From: Alexandriicola marinus
Lineage (GTDB): Bacteria; Pseudomonadota; Alphaproteobacteria; Rhodobacterales; Rhodobacteraceae
DNA length: 64,000 nt
Assembly (NCBI RefSeq): GCF_004000435.1
Contig: NZ_RBVZ01000003.1
Location: forward strand, 186,001-250,000
Direction: 5' to 3'
Below, one piece after another: positions 1 through 8,573 of the stretch. The stretch's first letter is position 1. The number at the start of each line of letters is the position of its first letter. A program made the position numbers and the translations under genes. The notes under the pieces are model-generated. The model had not been told where the DNA came from. It saw only the letters and a list, made by a program, of their open reading frames with translations, and did no database searches.

Positions 1-1615
1 TGAAGGTCGCGATCTTCGGCTTGCGATCGGCGCGCCGTGACACCTCGACCGTCATCTCGCGGAGCCCCTCATAGCGCACGACCTGTCCGCCGATCAGGAA
101 TGTGTCGCCCGGTGTCAGCGTGGCGGCAAAGGCCTCCTCCACCTCGCCGAGCGGCTTGAACGAGCCGCGGTAGCGGACCTTGAGCGTGTCGGTATCCTGG
201 ATCGTGCCGATGTTCATGCGGATCCGTTGGGCCGACCGCGGATCGCGAAGTTGCCACAGCCCATCCACCTGTTTCAGGCGCTGCCACTTGTCATAGGCCC
301 TGAGCGCGTAGCCGCCCGTCGCGCAGAAATCGAGGCAGTCGTCGAATGCCGCCCGGCTCAGCCCGGCGAAGGCACCCACGGTCCTGACCTCACGGAACAG
401 CGCCTCCGCGTCGAAGGGGCCGGCGCAGGCGCAAATCAGGATATGCTGGCACAGCACGTCGCGCGGCCCGGGACCCTTGGGGTCGCCATCCAGATCACCG
501 GCCTTCGCCGCGTCCAGCGCGGCCACGCATTCGACGATCTCGAACCGGTTGGCGGGGACAAGCACCGCCTTGGACGGCGCGTTGTATCGGTGATTGGCCC
601 GCCCGATCCTCTGGATCAGACGTTTGACGTTCTTGGGCGCCCCGATCTGGATGACAAGGTCCACGTCACCCCAGTCGATGCCAAGATCGAGCGATCCGGT
701 GCAGACGATCGCCCGCAGATCACCGCGCACCATGGCGGCTTCCACGGCCTCGCGTTGCTGCCGGTCGAGCGATCCATGATGAATGCCGATCGGCAAGCTG
801 TCGTCATTGGCAAGCCAAAGGTTGTGAAAGAAGATCTCGGCCTGTGCCCGCGTGTTGTGAAAGATGAGCGTCGTGCGGTGCTGCTTGACAAGATCCAGCA
901 CGGCCGGGATCGCATAGGCCGCCCCGCCGCCCGACCACGGCGGCTTTTCCTCGGTGACCAGCATCGAGATGTCGGGCTCGGGCCCCGGATCGGCCGTGAG
1001 GATGCGGCAGGGATCGGGCTGGCGCGCCAGCGCATGGGCGATGCGTCCGGGGTCTTCGACCGTGGCCGACAGGCCCACCCGGCGCAGCCCCGGCGCGAGC
1101 GTCTCGAGCCGCGACAGAGCCAGCATCAGTTGATCGCCCCGCTTGGAGTCCTCGAGCGCGTGGATCTCGTCGATGATGACGCGGCTCAGCCCGGCAAAGA
1201 TGCGCGGTGCATCCTCATAGCTTGTCAGAAGCGCAAGGCTCTCGGGCGTGGTCAGCAGGATATGCGGCGGGTCTGCGCGTTGGCGGCGTTTCGTTGTATA
1301 GGACGTATCGCCGGTGCGATCCTCGATCCGGATCGGCAGACCCATCTCGTCGACCGGGGTGCGCAGGTTGCGTTTGATGTCGCTTGCCAGCGCCTTGAGC
1401 GGGGAGACGTAGAGCGTGTGCAGCCCTTTGTGCGCGCCGTCCGCCAGTTCGACCAGCGAGGGCAGAAAGCCGGCCAGCGTCTTGCCGCCCCCCGTCGGGG
1501 CGATCAGCAGCAACGTGCTTTCGGACGCGCGCGACAGCATCTCCTGTTGATGCGGATGTATCTGCCAGCCGCGCGTATCGAACCAGTCGGCAAAGGGGCG
1601 GGGCAGGGCGTTCAT
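1..1615 (-). CDS. Ligase-associated DEXH-box DNA helicase, Lhr family (3' part outside window)
   Basis: Partial gene: about 538 residues from the start codon are visible and the reading frame runs open off the left edge. It is an SF2 ATP-dependent helicase: Walker A APTGGGKT at residues 39-46, DEIH box at 149-152, a TTPES motif near 122-126 and GLSAT (motif III) further on. Lhr-type helicases of this length (about 800 residues) are usually found next to an ATP-dependent DNA ligase, an exonuclease and a phosphoesterase in a DNA repair cluster, which would lie to the left of the window. The ATG at 1613-1615 gives an N-terminus that reaches the Q-motif-like stretch HPHQQEML. Family assignment is firm; the exact subfamily is inferred from the N-terminal half only. 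Confidence 0.9.
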   Translation of the reverse strand, partial: MNALPRPFADWFDTRGWQIHPHQQEMLSRASESTLLLIAPTGGGKTLAGFLPSLVELADGAHKGLHTLYVSPLKALASDIKRNLRTPVDEMGLPIRIEDRTGDTSYTTKRRQRADPPHILLTTPESLALLTSYEDAPRIFAGLSRVIIDEIHALEDSKRGDQLMLALSRLETLAPGLRRVGLSATVEDPGRIAHALARQPDPCRILTADPGPEPDISMLVTEEKPPWSGGGAAYAIPAVLDLVKQHRTTLIFHNTRAQAEIFFHNLWLANDDSLPIGIHHGSLDRQQREAVEAAMVRGDLRAIVCTGSLDLGIDWGDVDLVIQIGAPKNVKRLIQRIGRANHRYNAPSKAVLVPANRFEIVECVAALDAAKAGDLDGDPKGPGPRDVLCQHILICACAGPFDAEALFREVRTVGAFAGLSRAAFDDCLDFCATGGYALRAYDKWQRLKQVDGLWQLRDPRSAQRIRMNIGTIQDTDTLKVRYRGSFKPLGEVEEAFAATLTPGDTFLIGGQVVRYEGLREMTVEVSRRADRKPKIATF

Positions 1616-1660
1616 GAGCCAAAGGTGGCACCTGACCGCGCGGCGTCAAGCCCCGCCGAG

Positions 1661-1697
1661 GGGGCGAACAAAATTCGCGAATTTTGTTGTGCGCCCC
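1661..1697. terminator. Perfect 22-bp palindrome with GC clamp, probable terminator or REP-like element
   Basis: Positions 1667-1688 form a perfect 22-bp palindrome (AACAAAATTCG and its reverse complement). It is flanked by GGGGCG at 1661-1666 and CGCCCC at 1692-1697, which extend the stem past a small bulge. It lies just after the AAA ATPase stop codon, in the gap before the helicase start. The T-rich right arm followed by GC is not a classic terminator, but a stem of this size could stop or process transcripts on either strand. Confidence 0.55.
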
Positions 1698-1701
1698 GGG
1701 G

Positions 1702-3024
1702 CTAGTGGATGATCGCCTCTTCGCGGACGAACATGTTGGCCCAGGCCCGCTCGATCAGTTCGGGCGACATCTGGTAGGGGATGCCTTCGAATTCGCAGAT
1801 CGAAATCATCTGGTCGATCAGGAAGACCGGCTGGTAGTTCGCATATTCGTTGTCGATCGTCGGATACTTCTCCTGCAGCAAGTAGATCAGCGCATCCTCG
1901 TCGAGTGGCATCTTCTTCTTCCGGGCGATCATTGCGAAAATCTTGAGGAAATCTTCCTGGTTCGGCCCGTCGACCTTGATCTTGAAGAAGATCCGACGCA
2001 ATGCCGCACGGTCGAAGATCTCGTTGGGATGGAAGTTCGTGGAAAAGATCACCAGCGTGTCGAAGGGAACCTCGAATTTCTCGCCCGATTGCAGGGCGAG
2101 GATGTCGCGGCTTTCCTCGAGGGGAACGATCCAGCGGTTGACGATCGACTGCGGCGGCTCTTTCTGGCGGCCGAGGTCGTCGACGATGAAGATGCCGCCG
2201 GTCGATTTCAGCTGAAGCGGTGCCTGATATGTCCGCGCCGTGGGGTTGTAGACGAGGTCCAGCATGTCGAGCGACAATTCACCGCCCGTGACAACGGTGG
2301 GCCGTTCGCAGCGGACATAGCGGCTGTCGAAGCGGCCTGTCGTCCGCCGGAGCGAGTTGGGATCCTCGACCTCCTGTTCAGCGGAGGAATGCACGATCGG
2401 ATCATAGACTGTAATCACCTGGCCCGCATATTCGATCGCGCGCGGGATATAGATCTTGTCGCCGAGGGCATCACGAATGCCGTTGGAGATCGAGGATTTA
2501 CCGTTGCCGGGCGGGCCATACATCAGGATCGACCGGCCCGCGCTGACCGCAGGGCCCAGATGATCGATAAGGTCGTCCGGCAGGATCAGGTGACCCATCG
2601 CCGATAACAGACGGTCACGCGTGACTTGGAGGTTGCGGATCGACTGCCGTTTGACCTGTTCGCTATAGACCTCGAGAGGCACGGGCATCGGCCCGAAATA
2701 CTCTGACTGCGCCAGCGCATCGAGCGCGCGGGCCTTGCCGCTGTCGGTGAGCTGATAGCCCATCTCGCCGTTGGTGCCGGCCCGAAGCGACCCCATCGCT
2801 TCCAGTAGTTTCTGACCCCTCGCCAGATCGACCAGTTCCTGTGTGACGGGCACCGGCAGACAGATCGCGAGGGCGATTTCGGTCACGACGCTCAGGTTCT
2901 TGCGAAACATCGTCTTGAGGAGGATGTCGCGCATCATGACCTGCGGAAGGAGCATACCTTCAATGGTCTTGGGTGCGGGTGGCGCAACAACGCCGGCTAC
3001 TTGCATGTTCATGTGACTGCCCAT
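1702..3024 (-). CDS. AAA-type ATPase downstream of the Tad pilus genes
   Basis: A 440-residue ATPase. An N-terminal part of about 150 residues has no motif I recognise. The AAA core follows, with Walker A GPPGNGKS (170-177), Walker B IFIVDD (about 278-283), a sensor-1 FSTN ending at N330, and arginines in the RRIFFKI stretch (343-344) that could act as fingers. It lies on the same strand as, and about 100 bp downstream of, the prepilin peptidase gene, so it may be read through from the Tad locus. AAA proteins of this kind act as remodelling machines, but the substrate here is unknown. Other methionines at residues 5 and 7 are possible starts. A link with pilus biogenesis is inference from position only. 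Confidence 0.75.
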   Translation of the reverse strand: MGSHMNMQVAGVVAPPAPKTIEGMLLPQVMMRDILLKTMFRKNLSVVTEIALAICLPVPVTQELVDLARGQKLLEAMGSLRAGTNGEMGYQLTDSGKARALDALAQSEYFGPMPVPLEVYSEQVKRQSIRNLQVTRDRLLSAMGHLILPDDLIDHLGPAVSAGRSILMYGPPGNGKSSISNGIRDALGDKIYIPRAIEYAGQVITVYDPIVHSSAEQEVEDPNSLRRTTGRFDSRYVRCERPTVVTGGELSLDMLDLVYNPTARTYQAPLQLKSTGGIFIVDDLGRQKEPPQSIVNRWIVPLEESRDILALQSGEKFEVPFDTLVIFSTNFHPNEIFDRAALRRIFFKIKVDGPNQEDFLKIFAMIARKKKMPLDEDALIYLLQEKYPTIDNEYANYQPVFLIDQMISICEFEGIPYQMSPELIERAWANMFVREEAIIH

Positions 3025-3125
3025 CGCTGCCTGATATTCCGTGTCCTGGACACACGGCTCCGGTCGTGATTAACGGCAATCTTTGTGGCGAATTGATGGA
3101 GGCTCTGGTGCCGTTGTACGGCGTA

Positions 3126-3617
3126 TCAGCCGGCCTGAAGCGCCAGCACCAGATAGAGGATCATCGTGAATCCGAGGGGAAAGCCCATGGGAAATCTGCC
3201 CCGTTCGGTCCAGCTTTTCCAATCGGGCGCCAGTCTGCGGATCGGTGTCTTTGCGGCCAGCCGGTGCAGGCCCAGTCCGATCAGCAGGCAGGCGGCCAGC
3301 AGCATCGCGACGAGGCTCAGGTCCGACAGCGCGACAAAGGGCGCCGCGGCTGCGATAAACTTTGCGTCGCCCGCCCCGAGGATGCGCCCGACATTCAGAA
3401 TGATCCCCACGATCAGCGCCACCACGAGGTGGAGATACCGCCAGAGGTAATCGGCGAAGGGCAGGGCGATCAGCCCCAGAACCGCATAGGCGATCAACAA
3501 GGCGAGGTTCGCCTTGTTGAGGATCTTCATCTTTCGAAGGTCATACCAGGCCACGAACAGGCAGATCGGGACAACGGCCGGCAGAAACCATGCCGCGGCG
3601 TAGGCCGAGGTTCCCAT
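3126..3617 (-). CDS. cpaA: Prepilin peptidase CpaA/TadV (A24 family)
   Basis: A 163-residue inner-membrane aspartic protease that removes the leader peptide of Flp-type prepilins and pseudopilins. Both catalytic aspartates are visible: D26 in WYDLRK after the first membrane segment, and D84 in the GAGDAKF motif (the GxGD signature). About five hydrophobic segments fill the rest. It is much shorter than PilD-type peptidases because it lacks the N-terminal methylase domain, as is usual for CpaA/TadV. Its stop is followed by about 100 bp before the AAA ATPase gene, and the TPR gene ends 3 bp upstream of its start, so it belongs to the tadA-B-C-D transcription unit. Confidence 0.93.
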   Translation of the reverse strand: MGTSAYAAAWFLPAVVPICLFVAWYDLRKMKILNKANLALLIAYAVLGLIALPFADYLWRYLHLVVALIVGIILNVGRILGAGDAKFIAAAAPFVALSDLSLVAMLLAACLLIGLGLHRLAAKTPIRRLAPDWKSWTERGRFPMGFPLGFTMILYLVLALQAG

Positions 3618-3620
3618 GGA

Positions 3621-4478
3621 TCAGTTCGTCACGTTGTCTTCTAGCGCCCGAAGCGCCCGCACAGCCTCTTCGAAATGCTGCGGATGGGTGTCTATTGCTT
3701 CTCTCAGAAGGCCCTGGCCGATGATCACGTCGTTCTGTTTGATCGCCGTCAGCGCCAGCGTATACAGAAGCTGCGCCCGTTCGATCTGGGTCATCTGGAT
3801 GACCGGCAGATCATAGTTGCGCTGTGCGCCCCGGGCCAGAACGAGGTTGTTCTTGGCGGTGAACATCCGCGGGTCGTGGCGAAGCGCATCGCCGAACAGG
3901 CGCTCGGCATCGTCGAAATCGCCGCGGGTCAGCTTGGAAAACCCCCAGTTGTTCAGAACGCCCGCGGGTGTCGTCGTCAGGCCGACGGCGGTTTCGTAGA
4001 AACTGTCGGCGCGGTCCCATTCCTCGTTGCTGTCGGCGATCATCGCCTCGAGGCGGTAGCGTTTGAACGTCTCGTGCGTTGGGGGGATGTCATCCAGGAC
4101 CAGTTCGGCCTCGTCCCAGTCGTTCGACCGGACGAGCGCATCGGCGAGTTCGACACTGTCTTCGTTGGTGGCGTCGGGATGAGCGACGACGCTGCGCCAG
4201 ACACTGACCGATTCCTGCGCCCGGTCAGCCCGGACAAGCGACAGGCCCAGCCCGCGCAAATGGTCGATCCGGTTCGGATCGGCCTGGCTCGCGCGTTGGA
4301 AGTAAATGACCGCTTCGTCCGGATCGGCGACAGTCAGCATCACGTCGTTGAGATTGCTTTCGTCGATGACGTTGACGTCCTGCATCGCGCGCTGGACCTG
4401 TGCATCGCCCGTTTGTTCACATGCCGCAAGGGCCACAAGTCCCGCAAACGGGACAATAATCCTGATGATCTGGCGCAT
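3621..4478 (-). CDS. tadD: TadD-like TPR lipoprotein of the Tad pilus locus
   Basis: A 285-residue protein with a lipoprotein signal (hydrophobic stretch then LAAC, cysteine at about residue 20), so it is probably anchored in a membrane facing the periplasm. The rest is helical repeat sequence with several tetratricopeptide units, for example around DEAVIYFQRASQADP and FDDAERLFGDALRHDP. In the family, TadD is a pilotin-like factor needed for secretin assembly. It sits between a second TPR lipoprotein and cpaA on the same strand with short gaps. Which of the two TPR proteins is the functional TadD cannot be decided from sequence; the family assignment is good. Confidence 0.8.
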   Translation of the reverse strand: MRQIIRIIVPFAGLVALAACEQTGDAQVQRAMQDVNVIDESNLNDVMLTVADPDEAVIYFQRASQADPNRIDHLRGLGLSLVRADRAQESVSVWRSVVAHPDATNEDSVELADALVRSNDWDEAELVLDDIPPTHETFKRYRLEAMIADSNEEWDRADSFYETAVGLTTTPAGVLNNWGFSKLTRGDFDDAERLFGDALRHDPRMFTAKNNLVLARGAQRNYDLPVIQMTQIERAQLLYTLALTAIKQNDVIIGQGLLREAIDTHPQHFEEAVRALRALEDNVTN

Positions 4479-4510
4479 TGCCTGCGTCCTTTACCTGCTC
4501 TTGCCTCGTC

Positions 4511-5071
4511 TTACAGGTCCGTCACGATCAGGAAATCTCCTGCTCCACGGCGAACCAGCTGGAACTGTGCGTTCTCTTGCTCAGGAGCATAGCCCGGGTT
4601 TTCAAGTTTTGCGAGTGCAAGTGCGAGGTTGTCGCGGATCTGCTCGCTATTGCCGTTGTCCGTGGCAAATGCGCGACGGAAGACTTCGGCCGCTTCGGCC
4701 ACTTTTCCGCGTTCCATCAGGATCACGCCGAGGTTGTTCCATGCCGGGACGAATTCCGGATCTTCCTCGACCGCCTGCCGCATCAGCGCCTCTGCCTGGC
4801 CCAGTCGACCGAGGCGGAGGTTCGCAGACCCGAGCGCAGAGAGGGTGTCCACATTCAGCCCCTGAACCCCTGCGGCCCGGATATAGGCCTCGAGTGCCAG
4901 CTCGAATTCGCCGGCCTCCATCAGCCGGTGCCCGACGATGAGCCCGTCCACATCCTCGCCCCGGCCCACGCCCGGGGCATAGACCCCGTCCGGCGACGCG
5001 CCAAGGCCGCCCGTGTCACAGGCGGCCAGAGATGCCAACATCATGGCACAGGCAGAGATTGCTCGGATCAT
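4511..5071 (-). CDS. Second TPR lipoprotein of the Tad locus
   Basis: A 186-residue protein with a lipoprotein signal peptide ending LAAC (cysteine at about residue 18), followed by two to three TPR units; FVPAWNNLGVILMERGKVAEAAEVF is clearly TPR-like. It lies between tadC and the larger TadD-like gene with a 32-bp gap, all on the minus strand. Two consecutive TPR lipoproteins are seen in many alphaproteobacterial Tad loci and probably assist secretin or pilus assembly in the periplasm. The start at 5071 gives a compact signal peptide (MIRAISACAMMLASLAAC). Confidence 0.8.
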   Translation of the reverse strand: MIRAISACAMMLASLAACDTGGLGASPDGVYAPGVGRGEDVDGLIVGHRLMEAGEFELALEAYIRAAGVQGLNVDTLSALGSANLRLGRLGQAEALMRQAVEEDPEFVPAWNNLGVILMERGKVAEAAEVFRRAFATDNGNSEQIRDNLALALAKLENPGYAPEQENAQFQLVRRGAGDFLIVTDL

Positions 5072-5133
5072 GGCCCCTCATGCTCGGGCCCCTTTCGGCG
5101 GGAGCCTCTTGTGGCGGGCCGGTTCAGGCCCGA

Positions 5134-6117
5134 TTACGGCATCGCGCCGCCCAGAACCGTGGAAATCTCGAAGATCGACGGCCCAATCAGAATGATCAGA
5201 AGTGGCGGAACCGTCAACATCATGGTGGCCAGAGTCATCTTCGTCGGCAGCTTGTTGGCCTTTTCTTCGGCCCGCATCACCCGCTTGTCGCGCATTTCGC
5301 TGGCATAGACCCTCAGCGCCTCGGCGATCGATGTGCCGAATTGCTGTGACTGGATCAGAACGGTCACGAAACTGGCCACGTCGGGCACGCCGCAACGTTC
5401 GGACATGTCGCGCAGGACAGCTGTCTTGTCCTTGCCTGCCTTCATCTCGTTGCTGACCAGTTCATATTCCTCGGCCAGTTCGGGGAATCCGGACCGCAAT
5501 TCCTTGGACACGCGGATGATCGACTGGTCCAGCGACTGGCCCGCCTCGACGCAGACCAGCATCATGTCGAGACTGTCGGGAAAGCCGTCCTCGATCGCCT
5601 GCTGACGCACAGCCTGACGGCGGGTCACCCAGTATTTCGGGATCATGTAGCCGACTGCGCCCGGACCGATCGAATAGAGGATCAGCATATGGGTTTCCGG
5701 ATCGCCCGTCGCCGACTGGACGATCGCATAGATGACACCCAGGATCAGGAACGCGACACCAAGCGCGAACTGCATGAAATGATAGATCCGGACGGCGTTC
5801 TTGGTCCGGTAGCCTGCCTGCAACAGCTTGAGCCGGACGGCCGTATAGGCCTCGACGTCCTGGGGTTCGAGGAAGTTGGAGTATTTCTCGAGCTTGTCCT
5901 TGCCGCCGCCCATCCGAAGGCGCTGGGCCTTTTCGGGGGTCGTGGTCTTGGTCCGGTTCGACGCCTTGAGCTTGTCGAGCGGGTCTTCCTGTTTCTTCAG
6001 CAGGACGGGCAAGGTCACGAGAACAAGAATGAGGCCCAGCATGCCGACGGCGATCAGCGGGCCGAATGGGCCCAGCATATCGACCAGCATCGTCTCGATC
6101 GTTTCCATGAAAGCCAT
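5134..6117 (-). CDS. tadC: Tad pilus inner-membrane platform protein TadC
   Basis: A 327-residue type II secretion GspF-domain membrane protein. It has an N-terminal membrane segment (about 12-38), a charged cytoplasmic part, a further membrane pair near 110-165, the conserved cytoplasmic helical domain (DSLDMMLVCVEAGQSLDQSI) and a C-terminal membrane segment. TadB and TadC form the platform that couples the TadA motor to pilin extrusion. It starts 8 bp after the tadB stop codon, so the two are translationally close. Length and motif order are typical of TadC. Confidence 0.93.
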   Translation of the reverse strand: MAFMETIETMLVDMLGPFGPLIAVGMLGLILVLVTLPVLLKKQEDPLDKLKASNRTKTTTPEKAQRLRMGGGKDKLEKYSNFLEPQDVEAYTAVRLKLLQAGYRTKNAVRIYHFMQFALGVAFLILGVIYAIVQSATGDPETHMLILYSIGPGAVGYMIPKYWVTRRQAVRQQAIEDGFPDSLDMMLVCVEAGQSLDQSIIRVSKELRSGFPELAEEYELVSNEMKAGKDKTAVLRDMSERCGVPDVASFVTVLIQSQQFGTSIAEALRVYASEMRDKRVMRAEEKANKLPTKMTLATMMLTVPPLLIILIGPSIFEISTVLGGAMP

Positions 6118-6125
6118 TTCGAACC

Positions 6126-7094
6126 TCAGACCTTGATATTCACAAGTGCCCGCATGACGAAGATGTTCGCCACAAGAAACACACCGACGGCGATACAGGC
6201 GGGCACGAAGACGGCCTCTTCCTTGACGTCGTCATAATAGTTGGGCTCGATCACGTTGATCGCGACCAGCGCCACCAGCGGGAACAGCGACAGGAACATG
6301 CCCGACCACTTCGATTCCGCCGTGATCGCCTTGACCCGGCGGAACAGCTTGAACCGCGCGCGGATCACCTTGGCCAGACCATCGAGGATTTCTGCAAGGT
6401 TGCCGCCGGCCTGCTGCTGGATGGCAACCGCCACCGCCAGAAAGCGCAAATCCTGCATGTCGATCCGTTCGGCCATGTGCTTGAGCGCTTCGCCCATGTC
6501 ACGACCATAGGCCGCCTCGTCGGCGATCATGCCCATTTCGGTGCCCAGCGGATCGGGGACTTCTTTCGCGACGATCGCCACCGCAGAGGCAAACGGATGG
6601 CCGACCCGAAGGCTTCGGACCATGAGTTCCACCGCATCGGGAAGCTGTTCCTCGATCATCGTGGTCCGCTTCTTGGCCTTGTTGTTGACCCACAGGTAGA
6701 CCGAGCCGATCCCCATCGCGAGTGATACGAGAATCCGCACCGGTGCCTCGGTCTCGGTGCCCAGCGTCAGCGCCATGAAGGCAACGCCCGAAAGTACCAG
6801 CATGATGATGACCAGCTGGGACGGGGAAAAGGCGATGTTGGCCTTTTGCGCCTTGCCCGCCAGGATGGAATACAGCGGGATCGAGGTCGATTTCATGTGC
6901 TGCGTCATCTCCTTGCGGAGCTGTTCAAGCACTTGTTCCCGGCCACCGCCCTTTTCGAGCAGTTCCAGCCGGCGGTTCACACGACTGTTGAGGCTGATGG
7001 ATTTGCCAAAGACGGTGAGATAGATCCCCTCGACCAGCAACAGCACGGCCAGGAAGATCAGGCCATAGATAATCGGTTCTGCAGACAGTTCCAT
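6126..7094 (-). CDS. tadB: Tad pilus inner-membrane platform protein TadB
   Basis: A 322-residue GspF-domain protein. An N-terminal membrane segment is followed by a charged region, two membrane segments near residues 95-140, the cytoplasmic domain with ELMVRSLRVGHPFASAVAIV and QQQAGGNLAEILDGL, and a final membrane segment. These motifs are characteristic of TadB, the partner of TadC in the pilus base. It starts 6 bp downstream of the cpaF/tadA stop and ends 8 bp before tadC, so the motor and platform genes form one operon. Confidence 0.93.
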   Translation of the reverse strand: MELSAEPIIYGLIFLAVLLLVEGIYLTVFGKSISLNSRVNRRLELLEKGGGREQVLEQLRKEMTQHMKSTSIPLYSILAGKAQKANIAFSPSQLVIIMLVLSGVAFMALTLGTETEAPVRILVSLAMGIGSVYLWVNNKAKKRTTMIEEQLPDAVELMVRSLRVGHPFASAVAIVAKEVPDPLGTEMGMIADEAAYGRDMGEALKHMAERIDMQDLRFLAVAVAIQQQAGGNLAEILDGLAKVIRARFKLFRRVKAITAESKWSGMFLSLFPLVALVAINVIEPNYYDDVKEEAVFVPACIAVGVFLVANIFVMRALVNIKV

Positions 7095-7100
7095 TGACGT

Positions 7101-8567
7101 CTACTCCGCGGCGAAGGGTTCAAAGATGGTCGGCGGAAGATCATAGCCCCAAAGGCGGAACCTCTCGGAAAAGTGCGACCGAACGCCGGTGGCCGTGAAA
7201 TGTCCGATGATCTTGTTTTCGGGTGTCAGGCCTACGCGCTGGAACCGGAACACCTCCTGCATCGAGATGACGTCGCCTTCCATGCCGGTGATCTCGGTGA
7301 TCGAGGTCATCCGCCGCGAGCCGTCCTGCAGACGGGAGGCCTGTACGATCAGGTTCACAGCACCCGCGATCTGGGAGCGAACCGCCTTGAGAGGCATCTC
7401 GATACCCGCCATGGCGATCATGTTCTCGAGACGGCTGATGCCGTCCCGCGGGCTGTTGGCGTGGATCGTGGTCATCGATCCGTCGTGGCCCGTGTTCATC
7501 GCCTGCAACATGTCGATGACTTCTTCGCCGCGCGTCTCGCCGACGATGATCCGGTCGGGCCGCATCCGCAGCGCGTTCTTCAGACAGTCGCGGGGCGAGA
7601 CCTCGCCCTTGCCTTCGACGTTGGGCGGACGGCTTTCCATCCGGCCCACGTGAACCTGCTGAAGCTGAAGTTCGGCCGTATCCTCGATCGTCAGGATGCG
7701 TTCCGAATTGTCGATGAAGGAGGACAGGGCGTTCAGCGTGGTCGTCTTGCCCGAACCCGTACCACCTGACACGATGACGTTAAGCCGGGTCGCGACGGCG
7801 GCCTGAAGATAGGCGGCCATTTCCTCGGTGAAGGCTCCGAACTTGACCAGGTCGTCGATGCCCAGCTTGTCCTTCTTGAATTTCCGGATCGAGACAAGCG
7901 AACCGTCCACGGCGATCGGCCCGACCATCGCGTTGAAACGCGAGCCGTCGGCCAGACGAGCGTCGACATAGGGGTTGCTTTCATCGACGCGCCGGCCAAC
8001 CGCGGACACGATCTTGTCGATGATCCGCAAGAGGTGACGTTCGTCCTTGAACGTCACATCCGTCAGTTCCAGCTTGCCCGACCGTTCCACGAAGATCTGC
8101 TGCGGGCCGTTGACCAGAATGTCGTTGACCGTTTCGTCCTTCAGAAGCGTCTCGAGGGGGCCAAGGCCCCTGACCTCGTCATAAAGATCCTGGCTCAGTG
8201 TCTGCCGCTCTTCGCGGTTCAGGACGACGCCCATCTCTTCGAGCGTCTCGGTGGCGATCGCATTGATCTCCTGCCGCAGGTCCTGTTCGGAGGCCTGGTC
8301 AAGCGCGCTGAGATTGAGGTTGTCCAGAAGCGCGCGGTGCAGGTCGAGCTTGATCTCGCCCAGCTTTTCCTTGCGCTTCTTTTCCTTGTCGACGGGGGCG
8401 ACCTCGCCGGCCTTTTTCTTGGGTTGCATCAGCGGCTTCTTGGCGGCCGCCGGTGTTTCGGTGATCGGGGTCACGGATGCGGCTGGCCCCCGCGAGGCGA
8501 CGTTCAGCCCCGGAGCCGGTGCCGCCGCTGCAGGCGCTGCATCAGGCTTTTTGAACTTTGAGAACAT
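7101..8567 (-). CDS. cpaF: Tad pilus assembly ATPase CpaF/TadA
   Basis: A 488-residue secretion ATPase that powers Flp pilus polymerisation. The first ~70 residues are Ala/Pro/Lys rich and probably flexible. The N-terminal helical domain follows, then the RecA-like core with Walker A GGTGSGKT (268-275), an Asp box ([11 protein letters not shown]), Walker B near [15 protein letters not shown] and the His box ([16 protein letters not shown]). This is the GspE/VirB11 superfamily member typical of Tad systems. It begins 6 bp after cpaE ends and is followed at once by tadB. The ATG with TTTGAGAACATG context was kept because the preceding residues are out of frame. Confidence 0.96.
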   Translation of the reverse strand: MFSKFKKPDAAPAAAAPAPGLNVASRGPAASVTPITETPAAAKKPLMQPKKKAGEVAPVDKEKKRKEKLGEIKLDLHRALLDNLNLSALDQASEQDLRQEINAIATETLEEMGVVLNREERQTLSQDLYDEVRGLGPLETLLKDETVNDILVNGPQQIFVERSGKLELTDVTFKDERHLLRIIDKIVSAVGRRVDESNPYVDARLADGSRFNAMVGPIAVDGSLVSIRKFKKDKLGIDDLVKFGAFTEEMAAYLQAAVATRLNVIVSGGTGSGKTTTLNALSSFIDNSERILTIEDTAELQLQQVHVGRMESRPPNVEGKGEVSPRDCLKNALRMRPDRIIVGETRGEEVIDMLQAMNTGHDGSMTTIHANSPRDGISRLENMIAMAGIEMPLKAVRSQIAGAVNLIVQASRLQDGSRRMTSITEITGMEGDVISMQEVFRFQRVGLTPENKIIGHFTATGVRSHFSERFRLWGYDLPPTIFEPFAAE

Positions 8568-8573
8568 GTCGGG

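Noticed and set aside
227-1705. Long open frame on the plus strand (492 codons)
   Set aside because: It is the antisense shadow of the Lhr-type helicase. The minus-strand frame shows all helicase motifs, while the plus-strand product has no recognisable domain and is rich in Arg/Asp from GC3 bias.
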